From Austwickia chelonae NBRC 105200 (GTDB lineage Bacteria; Actinomycetota; Actinomycetes; Actinomycetales; Dermatophilaceae): a stretch of DNA of 64,000 nt. The stretch covers positions 1 through 64,000 of the forward strand of contig NZ_BAGZ01000001.1 in NCBI RefSeq assembly GCF_000298175.1, in the 5' to 3' direction. The notes beneath the pieces are model-generated. The model was not told where the DNA came from. It saw nothing but the letters and a program-made list of their open reading frames with translations, and ran no database searches. Positions 19,778 through 29,057 of this stretch are shown one piece after another; positions within the stretch are counted from its first letter, which is position 1, and each line of letters starts with the position of its first letter. The position numbers and the translations under genes were made by a program.

Positions 19778-20523
19778 CGGGCAGTGCCCGCTGCGGACAA
19801 GGCCTCCGGCAGCGAGAAGGCACCCTTGTAGAGCGCAGAACCGACAATGGCGCCTTCCACTCCCGCCGGTACCAGCTCACGCAAGGACTCGATGTCGGAC
19901 AAGGTCGACACACCCCCGGAAGCGATCACCGGGCGATCGGTCCTCTCACAGATCTCACGCAAAAGCTCCAGATTAGGACCGGCCAGCATCCCATCACGTT
20001 TCACATCGGTCACCACATACCGAGAGCATCCCTCCGCGTCCAGGCGGGCCAGCGTCTCCCACAGATCCCCGCCTTCTCTGGTCCACCCCCGTGCAGCCAG
20101 CGTTGCGCCCCTCACGTCCAGTCCGATGGCAACCCGGTCCCCATGCTCGGCAATGGCCCGAGCCGTCCATTCTGGATCTTCCAAAGCCGCGGTGCCGATA
20201 TTCACCCGACGGCATCCCGTGGCCAAGGCCCGGACCAAAGTCGACTGATCCCGGATCCCACCGGAAAGCTCCACCTGGAGATCCAGCCGATCGATGATCG
20301 AAGCGATCAAGTCGTAATTACTGCCCCGCCCGAAAGCAGCATCGAGATCAACCAGATGCAACCACCTGGCGCCCTCACGCTGCCAGCGCATCGCTGCGTC
20401 ATAGGGGTCGCCGAACTCGCCGCCGGTGCCTGCCACCCCCTGCACGAGTTGGACGGCCTGCCCACCGACGATGTCCACCGCAGGCAGCAGCTGGAGATCC
20501 GCGGGCGCAGGAGTGGCAGTCAT
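19774..20523 (-). CDS. priA: PriA, dual HisA/TrpF isomerase
   Basis: TIM-barrel isomerase of 249 residues. In actinobacteria the HisA homologue usually also does the TrpF step, since trpF is missing. Catalytic aspartates are in [10 protein letters not shown] near the N terminus and TDVKRDG in the second half; phosphate-binding glycines lie in ELSGGIRD and IASGGVS. The ATG at 20523 has GAAAGGTC upstream and is preferred over one seven codons earlier. Dual function is inferred from lineage, not from this sequence alone. Confidence 0.92.
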   Translation of the reverse strand: MTATPAPADLQLLPAVDIVGGQAVQLVQGVAGTGGEFGDPYDAAMRWQREGARWLHLVDLDAAFGRGSNYDLIASIIDRLDLQVELSGGIRDQSTLVRALATGCRRVNIGTAALEDPEWTARAIAEHGDRVAIGLDVRGATLAARGWTREGGDLWETLARLDAEGCSRYVVTDVKRDGMLAGPNLELLREICERTDRPVIASGGVSTLSDIESLRELVPAGVEGAIVGSALYKGAFSLPEALSAAGTAR

Positions 20524-20586
20524 CAGAGACCTTTCGTTCGACAAAGGATCAACAACTCGGACGAGCCGCTGAGGACATTTCTCGGT

Positions 20587-21231
20587 CTACAACATCCCCA
20601 ACCAGTTACGAAGCAGATATGCACCCGCGTCCCCGGACTTCTCCGGATGGAATTGGGTAGCACACAACGGGCCGTTCTCCACCGCAGCGACAAAGGGAGC
20701 CCCATGCTCGGACCAGGTCACAGCGGGTGCGACGACGGCAAAAGGTCCCTCAGGTCGTAAGGACCACTCCAGAGCCGCATAGGAATGCACGAAATAGAAC
20801 AATTCGTCCTCCACGCCGGCGAACAACCGACTGCCTTCCCCCGGACGCGTCCCGCTCCATCCCATATGGGGCACCACCGACGCAGGCAGACGCCGGACCT
20901 CGCCCGGCCACTGTCCCAAACCGGGAAGTCTCTCTTCCGATGGCTCGACCGACCCCTCGAACATCGCCTGCATCCCCACACAGATACCCAGGACCGGGCG
21001 TCCCCCGGCCAGACGCCGGTCGATCAACCCGGGTGCACCCACCCGGGAGAGCCCAGCCATACAGGCATGAAAATTCCCGACACCAGGCACCACCAGGCCA
21101 TCGGCCTGAAGCACCTCGTCCGGATCGGCCGTCAAAGCAACATCGGCTCCGACACGCTCCAGCATGCGCACGGCGGAGCGGACGTTACCGCTGCCGTAGT
21201 CGAGGACCACCACCCGCCTCGTGGACGTCAT
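20587..21231 (-). CDS. hisH: Imidazole glycerol phosphate synthase, glutaminase subunit
   Basis: Class I glutamine amidotransferase of 214 residues that feeds ammonia to HisF. The nucleophile is Cys84 in GICVGMQ, and the His/Glu pair is in TQFHPEKSG near residue 195. Its partner gene hisF is not in this window. The ATG overlaps the stop of the upstream 37-codon ORF (ATGA), so translation is coupled to it. Confidence 0.95.
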   Translation of the reverse strand: MTSTRRVVVLDYGSGNVRSAVRMLERVGADVALTADPDEVLQADGLVVPGVGNFHACMAGLSRVGAPGLIDRRLAGGRPVLGICVGMQAMFEGSVEPSEERLPGLGQWPGEVRRLPASVVPHMGWSGTRPGEGSRLFAGVEDELFYFVHSYAALEWSLRPEGPFAVVAPAVTWSEHGAPFVAAVENGPLCATQFHPEKSGDAGAYLLRNWLGML

Positions 21232-21341
21232 CGGACAGCCTCGTCACCACGGTAGAGAGCATCCTGGCCAGGCAGAGCAACGGGATAACTCGGCCTGCCG
21301 ACGAACAGAACGCGGCAACCCTTCCTCCGAACAAGACCCAT
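21228..21341 (-). CDS. 37-residue ORF between hisB and hisH
   Basis: Small frame of 37 residues starting [17 protein letters not shown] and rich in Arg, Gly and Val. Its ATG overlaps the hisB stop by one base (TGATG), and its TGA overlaps the hisH start (ATGA), so it exactly bridges the two genes. Such double overlap is what an operon of coupled genes produces, and is unlikely by chance. I do not recognise the product; there is no membrane segment. It might be a linker frame that just carries ribosomes from hisB to hisH. Confidence 0.5.
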   Translation of the reverse strand: MGLVRRKGCRVLFVGRPSYPVALPGQDALYRGDEAVR

Positions 21342-21964
21342 CACAGAGCACCCTTGGCACTCGGAATACCTGACACCCGCGCATCCTTCGACAAGGCTGC
21401 ACGCATCGCCCGAGCCACCGCCTTGAACTGCGCCTCCACGATGTGGTGCGGGTCCCGCCCTGCCAACACCCTGACGTGCAAGGCTATCTGCGCATGATGC
21501 GCCAGGGTCTCCCACACATGCCTCGTGAGCGAGCCCACGAAGTGCCCGCCGATCACGACGTACTCCTGGCCTTCGGGCTCACCCGAATGCACGCAGTAGG
21601 GCCTACCCGCCACATCGACGACAGCCTGGACCAAAGCCTCGTCGAGCGGCACCACGACATCACCGAACCTACTGATCCCACGTTTGTCCCCCGATGCCCG
21701 GCCGATGGCGTCCCCCAGACAGATCGCCACGTCCTCCACCGTGTGATGAGCATCGACATGGACGTCGCCCACCGCCTCGACCCGTAGGTCGATCAGGCTG
21801 TGCTTGGCGAAACTGATCAACATGTGGTCGTAGAAGGGAACGCCGGTAGAGACCTCCGCCGCACCCGTCCCGTCGAGGTTCACCTCAAGGACGATGCGGC
21901 TCTCGGAAGTCTCCCTGCTGATCCGCGCGACCCGCGCATCGGACACGGTCGATATGTCACTCAT
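21341..21964 (-). CDS. hisB: Imidazoleglycerol-phosphate dehydratase
   Basis: Mn-dependent dehydratase, 207 residues, of the monofunctional type (no phosphatase domain). Metal-binding motifs DAHHTVED and, in the second repeat, [11 protein letters not shown] and [13 protein letters not shown] are clear. Start overlaps the hisC stop by 4 bases. Normal length. Forms a 24-mer in homologues. Confidence 0.96.
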   Translation of the reverse strand: MSDISTVSDARVARISRETSESRIVLEVNLDGTGAAEVSTGVPFYDHMLISFAKHSLIDLRVEAVGDVHVDAHHTVEDVAICLGDAIGRASGDKRGISRFGDVVVPLDEALVQAVVDVAGRPYCVHSGEPEGQEYVVIGGHFVGSLTRHVWETLAHHAQIALHVRVLAGRDPHHIVEAQFKAVARAMRAALSKDARVSGIPSAKGAL

Positions 21965-23130
21965 GGAGCCGTCCGTTCTTCATCGAGATCGCGGGGGGCC
22001 GATGCCTTCCTCGAGGACGAAAGATAGATCCGTAACGCCGTCAAGAATGCAGTGACCTCGGCTGGTGTGCCAGAGCTGACCCGAAGACAACCCGGCAGAC
22101 CGACATCACGCACCAGAACCCCCTGGTCAAGGAGAGCCTGCCATGCCTGGGAGGCATCGACGAAACCGTCGATCAGAACGAAATTGGCGTCCGAGGGAAC
22201 CGGGCATAGCCCCATATCGAGTGTTTCGGCCACGATCCGGTCCCGTTGTTCCTTCAACGCTTCCACCTCTGCCAGCAACAAATCGGAGTGGGCCAAAGCC
22301 GTGCGCGCTATCACCTGGGTAGGCGTCGACAGGTGGTACGGCATCCGCACCAACCGCAGAGCATCCACCAAGGAAGGATCCGCAGCGAGGTAACCAAGAC
22401 GCCCCCCGGCCAGAGCGAAAGCTTTGCTCATCGTGCGACTGATCACCAACCGCGGACGCCCTGCGAGCAGTGACAACGCCGAAGGAGTCCCCTTCCTCGC
22501 GAACTCCGCATAGGCCTCGTCGACCACGACCACTGCGCGAGGCAAGGCGTCATGAACCGCTTCGACGACGCGTAGATCGACCGCAGTTCCGGTCGGATTG
22601 TTCGGGGAAGCAATCATCACGATGTCCGGGCGATGCTCCTCCACCTGCCGGACGACATCATCCACGCCAAGGTCATATCTGCCTGCGCCTGGCACGCCAC
22701 GCGAGCCGTCAATCCACCTGGTGCCGGTGGCCAGAGCATAGTTGGGATACATCGAATAAGACGGCGTGAAGGCCATCAGCGACCGCCCCGGCCCTCCGAA
22801 GGCCTGAACGACGTGCAGCAGAACCTCGTTCGAACCATTACCTGCCCACACCTGCTCCGGAAGGAGCGGAATGCCACTCGTCCGGGTGAGATAGCCCGCC
22901 AGATCCTCCCGGAGAAGTGAGAACTCACGGTCCGGGTAGCGGTTCAGCCCCGAGGCGACCTGTCCGAGGTCATGGGCCATCGCCTGGGCCACCGTTTCAG
23001 GCACTGCAAAGGAATTCTCGTTGGTGTTCAACCGGACCGGGACATCGATCTGGGGCGCGCCATAAGCCGAACGACCACGCAGTTCGGCACGGAGTAGAAG
23101 TGAGATCTGTTCCTCGGAGGAGCCGCTCAT
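21961..23130 (-). CDS. hisC: Histidinol-phosphate aminotransferase
   Basis: Class I/II PLP aminotransferase, 389 residues. Seen: LNTNENSF (35-41), GNGSNEVL (98-104), SPNNPTG (175-181), VDEAYAEF (203-210) and [12 protein letters not shown] with the PLP lysine at about 236. Coupled to hisD upstream (4-base overlap) and hisB downstream. Converts imidazole acetol phosphate to histidinol phosphate; may share aromatic substrates. Confidence 0.95.
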   Translation of the reverse strand: MSGSSEEQISLLLRAELRGRSAYGAPQIDVPVRLNTNENSFAVPETVAQAMAHDLGQVASGLNRYPDREFSLLREDLAGYLTRTSGIPLLPEQVWAGNGSNEVLLHVVQAFGGPGRSLMAFTPSYSMYPNYALATGTRWIDGSRGVPGAGRYDLGVDDVVRQVEEHRPDIVMIASPNNPTGTAVDLRVVEAVHDALPRAVVVVDEAYAEFARKGTPSALSLLAGRPRLVISRTMSKAFALAGGRLGYLAADPSLVDALRLVRMPYHLSTPTQVIARTALAHSDLLLAEVEALKEQRDRIVAETLDMGLCPVPSDANFVLIDGFVDASQAWQALLDQGVLVRDVGLPGCLRVSSGTPAEVTAFLTALRIYLSSSRKASAPRDLDEERTAP

Positions 23131-24566
23131 TCCCCACCCCCGAACTCGATCCCCCGCAGCTCATCCACCAGGTCCGCGCCCCCGAACTCGACCCCCCGCA
23201 GCTTATCCATCGGGTCGCCGTCATCGACCGACGATGCCTGCCGCTGCCGGACCAATACCGCCTCTGCATGCCCGGGGAGGTCTTCGGCTTTCGCCAGACG
23301 GACCACGCTGTCGGTCACCTCGGCCAAGGCGTCCCTGGTGTATTCGATGAACTGCACCGACCTTAGGAAGGACTGCACAGACAGGCCCGAAGCGTAGGCG
23401 CTGGTCCCGCTCGTGGGAAGAACATGGTTGGAACCGGCCGCGTAGTCCCCGAGACTCACCGGTGTATAGGAACCGATGAAGACCGCCCCAGCGTTGGTCA
23501 CGAAATGTGCGTCCTGGGCAGCATGCGCCGTCTGGATCTCCAGATGCTCAGCACCGTAGGCATTCACCACGCGCAGCCCCGCGTCCAGGTCATCGACCAG
23601 GACGATCGCCGACTGACGCCCGCTCAGCGCTTCGACGACCCGATCCCGGTGCCGCGTCAGTTCCGCCCTGCGCACCACCGCCGAGAGCACCGCGTCCGCC
23701 AAAGACTCGCTCGCCGTGACCAGGACCGAGGCAGCCAACACGTCATGCTCTGCCTGGCTGATCATGTCAGCAGCCACATGCTCGGCGTCAGCGGTGTCAT
23801 CGGCGAGGATCGCGATCTCGGTCGGGCCCGCTTCGGCATCGATCCCCACCACCGACCGCAGTGCACGTTTCGCCGAAGCCACATAGACGTTCCCGGGACC
23901 GGTCACCAAGGACACCGGTGGGCAGACCTGGGATCCGTCCTCCTCACGAGCGCCATAGGCAAACATCGCCACGGCTTGGGCTCCGCCCACCGCGTAGACC
24001 TCGTCGACCCCCAGCAATGCGCAGGCTGCCAGGACCGTCGGATGAGGATATCCGGCGAACTCCCCGCTGTTCTGGCGTTGTGGAGGGCTGGCAACGGCCA
24101 AGGAACCGACTCCGGCCACCTGCGCCGGAACGACATTCATCACCACGCTGCTGGGGTAGACGGCCAGGCCACCGGGAACGTACAGACCCACACGTTCGAC
24201 GGGTAACCAGCGTTGAGAGACCGTGCCACCGGGAACCACGTGTGTGGTGTGCGGGGCCCGCATCTGCTCCGCATGGACGATCCGCGCGCGCCGGATCGAT
24301 TCCTGCAGGGCGGCACGGACATCGACGTCGAGTTGGTCAAGCGCAGCTGCCAGCACCTCGGGCGGCACACGAAGATGTGGTGGGGTGACGCCGTCGAATC
24401 GATGACCGTATTCCCGCACTGCCTCGGCTCCGCGGGTACGCACGGCCTCACAGATCGGAAGGACGACGTCAAGAGCGTCGTCCATGTCGTAGTCGGCGCG
24501 TGGAAGCGCCTCGCGCAGTGCGCGGGCATCAAGTTCCCGGCCGCGCAAATCAATTCGGGAGATCAC
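23127..24566 (-). CDS. hisD: Histidinol dehydrogenase with repeated C-terminal tail
   Basis: Zn-dependent enzyme making the last two oxidations to histidine. The 479-residue product has the family features [20 protein letters not shown] (metal ligand region) and GAEHLE. The family is usually about 430-445 residues; the surplus is a tail after about residue 445 that ends in two similar 14-residue units (LRGVEFGG and LRGIEFGG). The GTG start has no ribosome site but a -10-like TAGAAT six bases before it, suggesting a leaderless mRNA. First gene of the his cluster. Confidence 0.93.
   Translation of the reverse strand: MISRIDLRGRELDARALREALPRADYDMDDALDVVLPICEAVRTRGAEAVREYGHRFDGVTPPHLRVPPEVLAAALDQLDVDVRAALQESIRRARIVHAEQMRAPHTTHVVPGGTVSQRWLPVERVGLYVPGGLAVYPSSVVMNVVPAQVAGVGSLAVASPPQRQNSGEFAGYPHPTVLAACALLGVDEVYAVGGAQAVAMFAYGAREEDGSQVCPPVSLVTGPGNVYVASAKRALRSVVGIDAEAGPTEIAILADDTADAEHVAADMISQAEHDVLAASVLVTASESLADAVLSAVVRRAELTRHRDRVVEALSGRQSAIVLVDDLDAGLRVVNAYGAEHLEIQTAHAAQDAHFVTNAGAVFIGSYTPVSLGDYAAGSNHVLPTSGTSAYASGLSVQSFLRSVQFIEYTRDALAEVTDSVVRLAKAEDLPGHAEAVLVRQRQASSVDDGDPMDKLRGVEFGGADLVDELRGIEFGGGE
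23137..23220. repeat. 42-bp tandem duplication in hisD end
   Basis: Two adjacent copies with a 42-base period share the core CCCCGAACTCGA and CCCCGCAGCT, at about 23137-23178 and 23179-23220. They encode [14 protein letters not shown] and [14 protein letters not shown] at the C terminus of HisD. The copies have diverged at several positions but stay in frame. Confidence 0.8.
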
Positions 24567-24572
24567 GAGGGC

Positions 24573-24578
24573 ATTCTA
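24573..24578 (-). promoter_or_regulatory. Candidate leaderless -10 element of hisD
   Basis: TAGAAT on the minus strand lies six bases before the hisD GTG, which has no Shine-Dalgarno. This is the layout of leaderless actinobacterial transcripts. The -35 is poor (GCCGAC at 17 bases). Confidence 0.4.
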
Positions 24579-24667
24579 GGAAATGCTCCTGACAGGTCGG
24601 CTCGACGACCAGTGTCCGGAACGATCGTCCGGGCCTGGAGCATCCTCTCGAAGAGGAGAATGAGCAG

Positions 24668-25528
24668 ATGCCCCTTTTTCCCGCTGAGGCCCTCATCCAG
24701 CTGCAGAACGGCCCGGACCATCTCCGCCTGGTCCTGGCCGTCTTCGCACTCGCTTTGTTCAGCGGACTGCTGCGCTTGTTCTGCGGGTTGGGCAACGGAC
24801 GGGAGGAGATCCTGGCGATCGGTCGCGCGACGATGCAATTGGGGATCGTGGGCATCGTGGTGGCTGCGGTGCTCGGCTCGTGGCCGTTGACGGCCCTGTT
24901 CATCGTCGTGATGGTGTCGGTTGGGGCGTTCACCGCCGGGCGGCGACTCCGGATCTCCTCATGGTGGCCAGCGCTGTTGCCGGTGGCCTGCGGGGGCCTG
25001 CCGACCACCGGATTCCTCCTGGCTGTGGGGCTGCTCCCGGTGCAGACGATCTCGGTCATCCCCACGGCAGGAATCCTCATCGGGAACGCTATGACAGCGG
25101 TGACCTTGTCGGGGCAGCGGACCCTGGACGCCCTGGAAGAGCGCCGCGGGCAGGTCGAAGCTGCGCTTGCCCTGGGGTTCCTGCCTCGGGATGCCGCCCT
25201 TCTCGTGGCTCTTCGATCTGCGCGGTTGGCGCTCGTCCCGGCTTTGGACCAGACACGGACAGTGGGACTGGTGACTCTGCCCGGCGCTTTCGTCGGAACG
25301 TTGTTGGGTGGGGCTTCTCCTCAGCAGGCGGCTGCGCTGCAACTGGTCGTCCTGGCCGGAATCCTGGCCAGTCAGTCGATAGCGGTGTCCTTGACCGTGG
25401 AATTGGTGGCCCGGGGGGTGATGTCACGGTCAGAGGATGACCATCGCTCGGCCGGTCGGACCTCTCGGTCATTCCTCCGTTTTGCGGGGACGCCCTCGTC
25501 GGGGGAGCGGGGCGCTGTCCCTCGGTGA
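24668..25528 (+). CDS. UPF0014 (FetB/YbbM-like) ABC transporter permease
   Basis: Integral membrane protein of 286 residues with about six to seven hydrophobic segments and the family signature region PTAGILIGNAMTAV followed by QRTLDALEERRGQVEAALALG. Characterised relatives (E. coli FetB) pair with an ATPase, FetA, and export iron; another group serves as an orphan permease. No ATPase gene is adjacent. The ATG at 24668 follows GAGGAG by nine bases. The last 60 bases overlap tail to tail with the ribbon-helix-helix gene on the other strand. Confidence 0.83.
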   Translation: MPLFPAEALIQLQNGPDHLRLVLAVFALALFSGLLRLFCGLGNGREEILAIGRATMQLGIVGIVVAAVLGSWPLTALFIVVMVSVGAFTAGRRLRISSWWPALLPVACGGLPTTGFLLAVGLLPVQTISVIPTAGILIGNAMTAVTLSGQRTLDALEERRGQVEAALALGFLPRDAALLVALRSARLALVPALDQTRTVGLVTLPGAFVGTLLGGASPQQAAALQLVVLAGILASQSIAVSLTVELVARGVMSRSEDDHRSAGRTSRSFLRFAGTPSSGERGAVPR

Positions 25529-25678
25529 CCGGCCGGCCGACTCGAGCGCTCTACGGAGCAGGGTCTCGATTTGTGCGTTGACGCTCCGCACGTCGTCTGC
25601 GGCCCATTTGGCGACAGCATCGTAAGTTTGTGGATCCAGACGCAGGAGAACCTGTTTACGCTCTGCGCGGGGGCTCAC
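25469..25678 (-). CDS. Ribbon-helix-helix (Arc-like) protein
   Basis: A 69-residue basic protein. KQVLLRLDP (8-16) fits the DNA-contacting beta strand, followed by two helices (about 17-47, TYDAVAKWA and VNAQIETLLRRALE) and a basic tail RRGRPRKTEE. This is the Arc/MetJ-type fold, so it probably dimerises and binds DNA. It lies just downstream of the SPFH gene, with an 8-base-loop hairpin between them. The GTG at 25678 has GGGAGG upstream. The most likely target is the repeated operator before the SPFH gene. It is not next to a recognisable toxin. Confidence 0.72.
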   Translation of the reverse strand: MSPRAERKQVLLRLDPQTYDAVAKWAADDVRSVNAQIETLLRRALESAGRSPRDSAPLPRRGRPRKTEE

Positions 25679-25717
25679 GGTCCTCCCTCGTCGACAGTAG
25701 GATTTCGTTCTCAACAC

Positions 25718-25747
25718 TGTGTGCAGGGCCGGACGACCCTGCACACA
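25718..25747 (-). terminator. Hairpin between SPFH and RHH genes
   Basis: Perfect 11-base arms TGTGTGCAGGG (25718-25728) and CCCTGCACACA (25737-25747) with an 8-base loop. No T-run follows on the minus strand. It may be a partial terminator setting the ratio of the two products, or an RNA stability element. Confidence 0.4.
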
Positions 25748-25751
25748 CAGC

Positions 25752-26741
25752 TCAGGAATACAAGCTGCCAGCATTCACGATGGGCGTGGCCTTCTGCTCG
25801 GCGCAGAGCACCACGAGCAGGTTGCTCACCATAGCGGCCTTACGCTCGTCGTCTAGTACCACGATGTCTTCTTCCTCCAGTTGCGCGAGGGCCAGTTCGA
25901 CCATGCCCACAGCGCCTTCGACGATCTGGGCACGTGCGGCCACGATGGCTCCGGCCTGCTGACGCTGCAGCATGGCGCCGGCGATCTCCGGAGCATAGGC
26001 GAGGTGGCTGATACGAACCTCCACGATCTCCAGCCCGGCCACGGCGACTCGTTGAGCCACCTCGTGAGCCAGTTCTGCCGAGACCACGTCCGTACTTCCT
26101 CGCAACGAGGTACCGGCCCCTTTGGGGTCGTCGTAGGGGTGGGATGTGGCCACATGACGCAGGGCCGCTTCGGATTGCACGCGGATGAAGTTCCGGTAGT
26201 CCTCGACCGCGAAGACGGCTTTCGCCGTGTCAGCGACCTGCCAGACCACGATGGCTGCGATCTCGATCGGGTTGCCGTCGAAGTCGTTGACCTTCAGCTC
26301 TGAGGTCTCGAAGTTGTTGACTCTCACCGAGACCGTACGTCGCACGCACATCGGGATGAGCATGAACAGCCCCGCTCGGCGTTCGGTTCCGATGTACCGA
26401 CCGAAGAACTGGATCACCGTGGTCTGTCCCGGTTGGATCACGGTCAGGGCGGTGATCATCATGAAGAGCGCGACACAGACCAGGAGAGCTCCGACACCGC
26501 CGAGCGCGTACTTCTCTTTCGGGAAGGACGTGGCGCTGAGAAAAGCGCCGGCAGCTGCGATGAGGAGGTTCACGAACAGCCCGAGGAAGCCGTTCAAGAC
26601 CATTGCCTGGCGCTCGGCCACTTCGATACGGATGCCGGAGTGGCCTACTGGTGCGCTCGCAAGTGGCGCGGAATCCGGGCCGAGCGAGGTTGTGTCGGGC
26701 GACGCGGCAGAGGGGTTCTCGTCGGTTCGCTCTGCGTTCAT
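25752..26741 (-). CDS. SPFH/band-7 domain protein
   Basis: Membrane-anchored SPFH protein, 329 residues. Two hydrophobic segments (about 48-70 and 80-103) precede the SPFH core (about 105-280: TVIQPGQTTVIQFFGRYIGT, then NFETSELKVNDFDGNPIEI), followed by a coiled-coil stretch QRQQAGAIVAARAQIVEGA. Proteins of this kind scaffold membrane microdomains; the role here is unknown. It is followed by an RHH regulator, an association seen in other actinobacteria. A repeated operator overlaps the leader region. Confidence 0.87.
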   Translation of the reverse strand: MNAERTDENPSAASPDTTSLGPDSAPLASAPVGHSGIRIEVAERQAMVLNGFLGLFVNLLIAAAGAFLSATSFPKEKYALGGVGALLVCVALFMMITALTVIQPGQTTVIQFFGRYIGTERRAGLFMLIPMCVRRTVSVRVNNFETSELKVNDFDGNPIEIAAIVVWQVADTAKAVFAVEDYRNFIRVQSEAALRHVATSHPYDDPKGAGTSLRGSTDVVSAELAHEVAQRVAVAGLEIVEVRISHLAYAPEIAGAMLQRQQAGAIVAARAQIVEGAVGMVELALAQLEEEDIVVLDDERKAAMVSNLLVVLCAEQKATPIVNAGSLYS

Positions 26742-26761
26742 GATGGCCTCCGGTAATAATT

Positions 26762-26786
26762 AGTGATAGCAAAGTGATATCACTTT
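26762..26786 (-). promoter_or_regulatory. Operator repeats before SPFH gene
   Basis: AGTGATA occurs at 26762-26768 and again at 26773-26779, exactly 11 bases (one helical turn) apart, and the second copy is half of a 16-base perfect palindrome, AAAGTGATATCACTTT (26771-26786). This arrangement of short phased half-sites is typical for ribbon-helix-helix dimers. It lies 20-45 bases before the SPFH start and most likely binds the RHH protein downstream. Confidence 0.6.
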
Positions 26787-26802
26787 TTTGGAGATGCCAC
26801 CA

Positions 26803-26849
26803 GAGGTGTGGGTGACGCCGACAGCCGACATCGACATCACCCACACCTC
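26803..26849 (-). terminator. Hairpin after oligopeptidase gene
   Basis: Perfect 13-base arms GAGGTGTGGGTGA (26803-26815) and TCACCCACACCTC (26837-26849) around 21 bases, located 15 bases past the oligopeptidase stop. No T-run. Probable terminator of the oligopeptidase transcript. Confidence 0.55.
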
Positions 26850-26864
26850 ACTCACAGAACCCGA

Positions 26865-29009
26865 TCAGGCCGTGACCCCCACCCGACTCAACACGAAAGC
26901 AGCCTCGTAGGCATACTGCCGCCAGGCGTCATAACGCCCACTCCGACCTCCGTGACCAGCCGACATATCCGTCCGGAGCAACACCGGCGCCTGCCCCTCC
27001 ACCGCCAAGGAGCGCAAACGCGCCACCCACTTCGCAGGCTCAGTACACAACACTCGGGTGTCATTCAAACTCGTCGTGGCCAACACCGCCGGATAGGAGA
27101 CCTGCCGCAGGTTCTCGTACGGCGAATAGCCCTTCATGCAGGCATAGATCTCCTGATCTGCGACAGGATTGCCCCATTCCTCCCACTCCGCCACCGTCAA
27201 CGGCAGAGACTCGTCCAACATCGAGGTCAGAGGATCCACGAAAGGGACATCCGCGTGGACGACGGCGAACAACTCCGGTGCAGCATTCATCGCCGCGCCC
27301 ACCGTCAGCCCCCCGGCCGATCCACCCTGCAGGATGAGCCGGCCCGGCGCCACCCAACCCCGCTCTTGAAGATGCCTCGCGCAGGCCACCGTATCCGAGA
27401 AGGTCGTCGGCTTCGCAGTGAAACGACCCTGCTCATACCAGGACCTACCCATCTCACCGCCCCCGCGCACATGCGCGACAGCGAAGACCACACCACGATC
27501 GAGCATCGACAGACGCAACGCCGAGAACCACGGATCCACACTCAGCTCGTAGGCCCCGTACACCATCATGAAAGCCGGCGCGGTACCGTCCGCATCAACA
27601 TCCGCTCGACGGACGATCGACAACGGCACCGCAGTACCGTCCTCCGCCGTCGCCCACTCACGAGACTGCACATAGCGTTCCGGCCGGTACCCGCCCAGAA
27701 CCTCCTGCTGCTTCAGCACCGTCCAGGAGATGTCCGACACTCGGATCTCCGCCACGGTCTTCGGCGTGACAAAGGATTCGTACACGACGCGAAGCCGGTC
27801 GGTCCTCCATGACGGATTCTGCGCCAACGAGATCGAGAACAATTCCTCCTGCGGAGCCAACGGGAGCAGGTCATCCCAGGTCGCAAGACCTCCCTCCTCA
27901 TGACGCGCAAGCCGTAACGAGGGAAGGCCTCCTTCCCTCAGCGAGACCACAACCTGGCCGGCGAAAGCATCCACCCCCAAGAAACGGACCCCGGCACGCG
28001 GTGCCAGCCAAGAGACCCATCGCTCCTCAGGAGCCGCCGGGTCATCAGATGAAAGCTGGCCCCCGCCCACTGCCACCCCCTGCCAGGACGTCCAGGACAC
28101 CTCGAAATCCGGGCTCGTCGCATTGTGGGTGATGAACAGGCCCTCACGATCAGGTTCGATGTCGTACTCCAGCCCTTCCCTCCGCCCGGCCACCGAGACC
28201 AACTTCGGGCAGGCCAGCTCGAGATCACCCAGCCAGCATTCGCTCGTACTCTTCGACGCCGCCGAGACCACCAACCAACGTTCGTCCCTCGACTGGCCGA
28301 TCCCCAGCCAGAAACGCTCGTCACGCTCGGTCAACAACAACTCGTCCTGCGTGGGATCGGTACCCACCCGGTGCAACCACACCTCGTGAGGCCGCCAAGC
28401 CTCGTCCACCCGCACATACACCAGGTAGGACGAATCAGCCGACCAGACCAGGCCGTAGCCCACTCCGGTGAGCGTCGCATCGACCACCGTGCCGTCCTCG
28501 ATCCTTCGGACGACCACGTCGAAACGCTCATCACCCGCTCGGTCCACAGCGAAGGCCACCAACTCACTGTCCGGGCTGACCTCGCACGCCCCCAAAGCCA
28601 GATAATCCGACCCCGCAGCCTCCACCTCACCGTCGACCAAGACCTGTTCACCAGGCAAGGGACACCCCGGCTCCGGACGAGGCATCGGCTCACCCGGCAC
28701 ATCGGCCACCCTGCACTCGGCTCCGTACTGATGCCCCTCCTGAGTGCGGGAGTAGTACCACCACCCGCGGTGCGACACCGGCACCGACAGATCTGTTTCC
28801 TTCACCCTGCTCTTGATCTCACCGACAAGACGTTCGCGGAATTCCGCCAGTGGAGCGGTGATCTCATCGGCATAAGCATTCTCGGCCTCGAGATAAGCAC
28901 GGAACTCGGGATCAGCGGTATCGGCAAACCATGCGAATTCGTCCTTCACCTGGTCACCGTGCTGTGTGCGGACATAGTCGCGGGTCGCGGCCCGGGGCGG
29001 CGTAAGCAT
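26865..29009 (-). CDS. S9 family peptidase (oligopeptidase B-like)
   Basis: Cytoplasmic serine oligopeptidase of 714 residues: an N-terminal seven-bladed propeller (about 70-410) and a C-terminal alpha/beta hydrolase. The nucleophile is in GGSAGG (about residue 540), and the catalytic His in SAGHGGRSGR near the C terminus. The acid residue is probably in TSLNDTRV. The preceding RGGGEMG is typical for oligopeptidase B. Cleavage after basic residues is expected but not provable here. It ends in the hairpin before the SPFH operator. Confidence 0.9.
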   Translation of the reverse strand: MLTPPRAATRDYVRTQHGDQVKDEFAWFADTADPEFRAYLEAENAYADEITAPLAEFRERLVGEIKSRVKETDLSVPVSHRGWWYYSRTQEGHQYGAECRVADVPGEPMPRPEPGCPLPGEQVLVDGEVEAAGSDYLALGACEVSPDSELVAFAVDRAGDERFDVVVRRIEDGTVVDATLTGVGYGLVWSADSSYLVYVRVDEAWRPHEVWLHRVGTDPTQDELLLTERDERFWLGIGQSRDERWLVVSAASKSTSECWLGDLELACPKLVSVAGRREGLEYDIEPDREGLFITHNATSPDFEVSWTSWQGVAVGGGQLSSDDPAAPEERWVSWLAPRAGVRFLGVDAFAGQVVVSLREGGLPSLRLARHEEGGLATWDDLLPLAPQEELFSISLAQNPSWRTDRLRVVYESFVTPKTVAEIRVSDISWTVLKQQEVLGGYRPERYVQSREWATAEDGTAVPLSIVRRADVDADGTAPAFMMVYGAYELSVDPWFSALRLSMLDRGVVFAVAHVRGGGEMGRSWYEQGRFTAKPTTFSDTVACARHLQERGWVAPGRLILQGGSAGGLTVGAAMNAAPELFAVVHADVPFVDPLTSMLDESLPLTVAEWEEWGNPVADQEIYACMKGYSPYENLRQVSYPAVLATTSLNDTRVLCTEPAKWVARLRSLAVEGQAPVLLRTDMSAGHGGRSGRYDAWRQYAYEAAFVLSRVGVTA

Positions 29010-29057
29010 GCTCCGACCCTACGTCCCGCCTCTGCGCCTCGACAGAGGATCCCCGTC

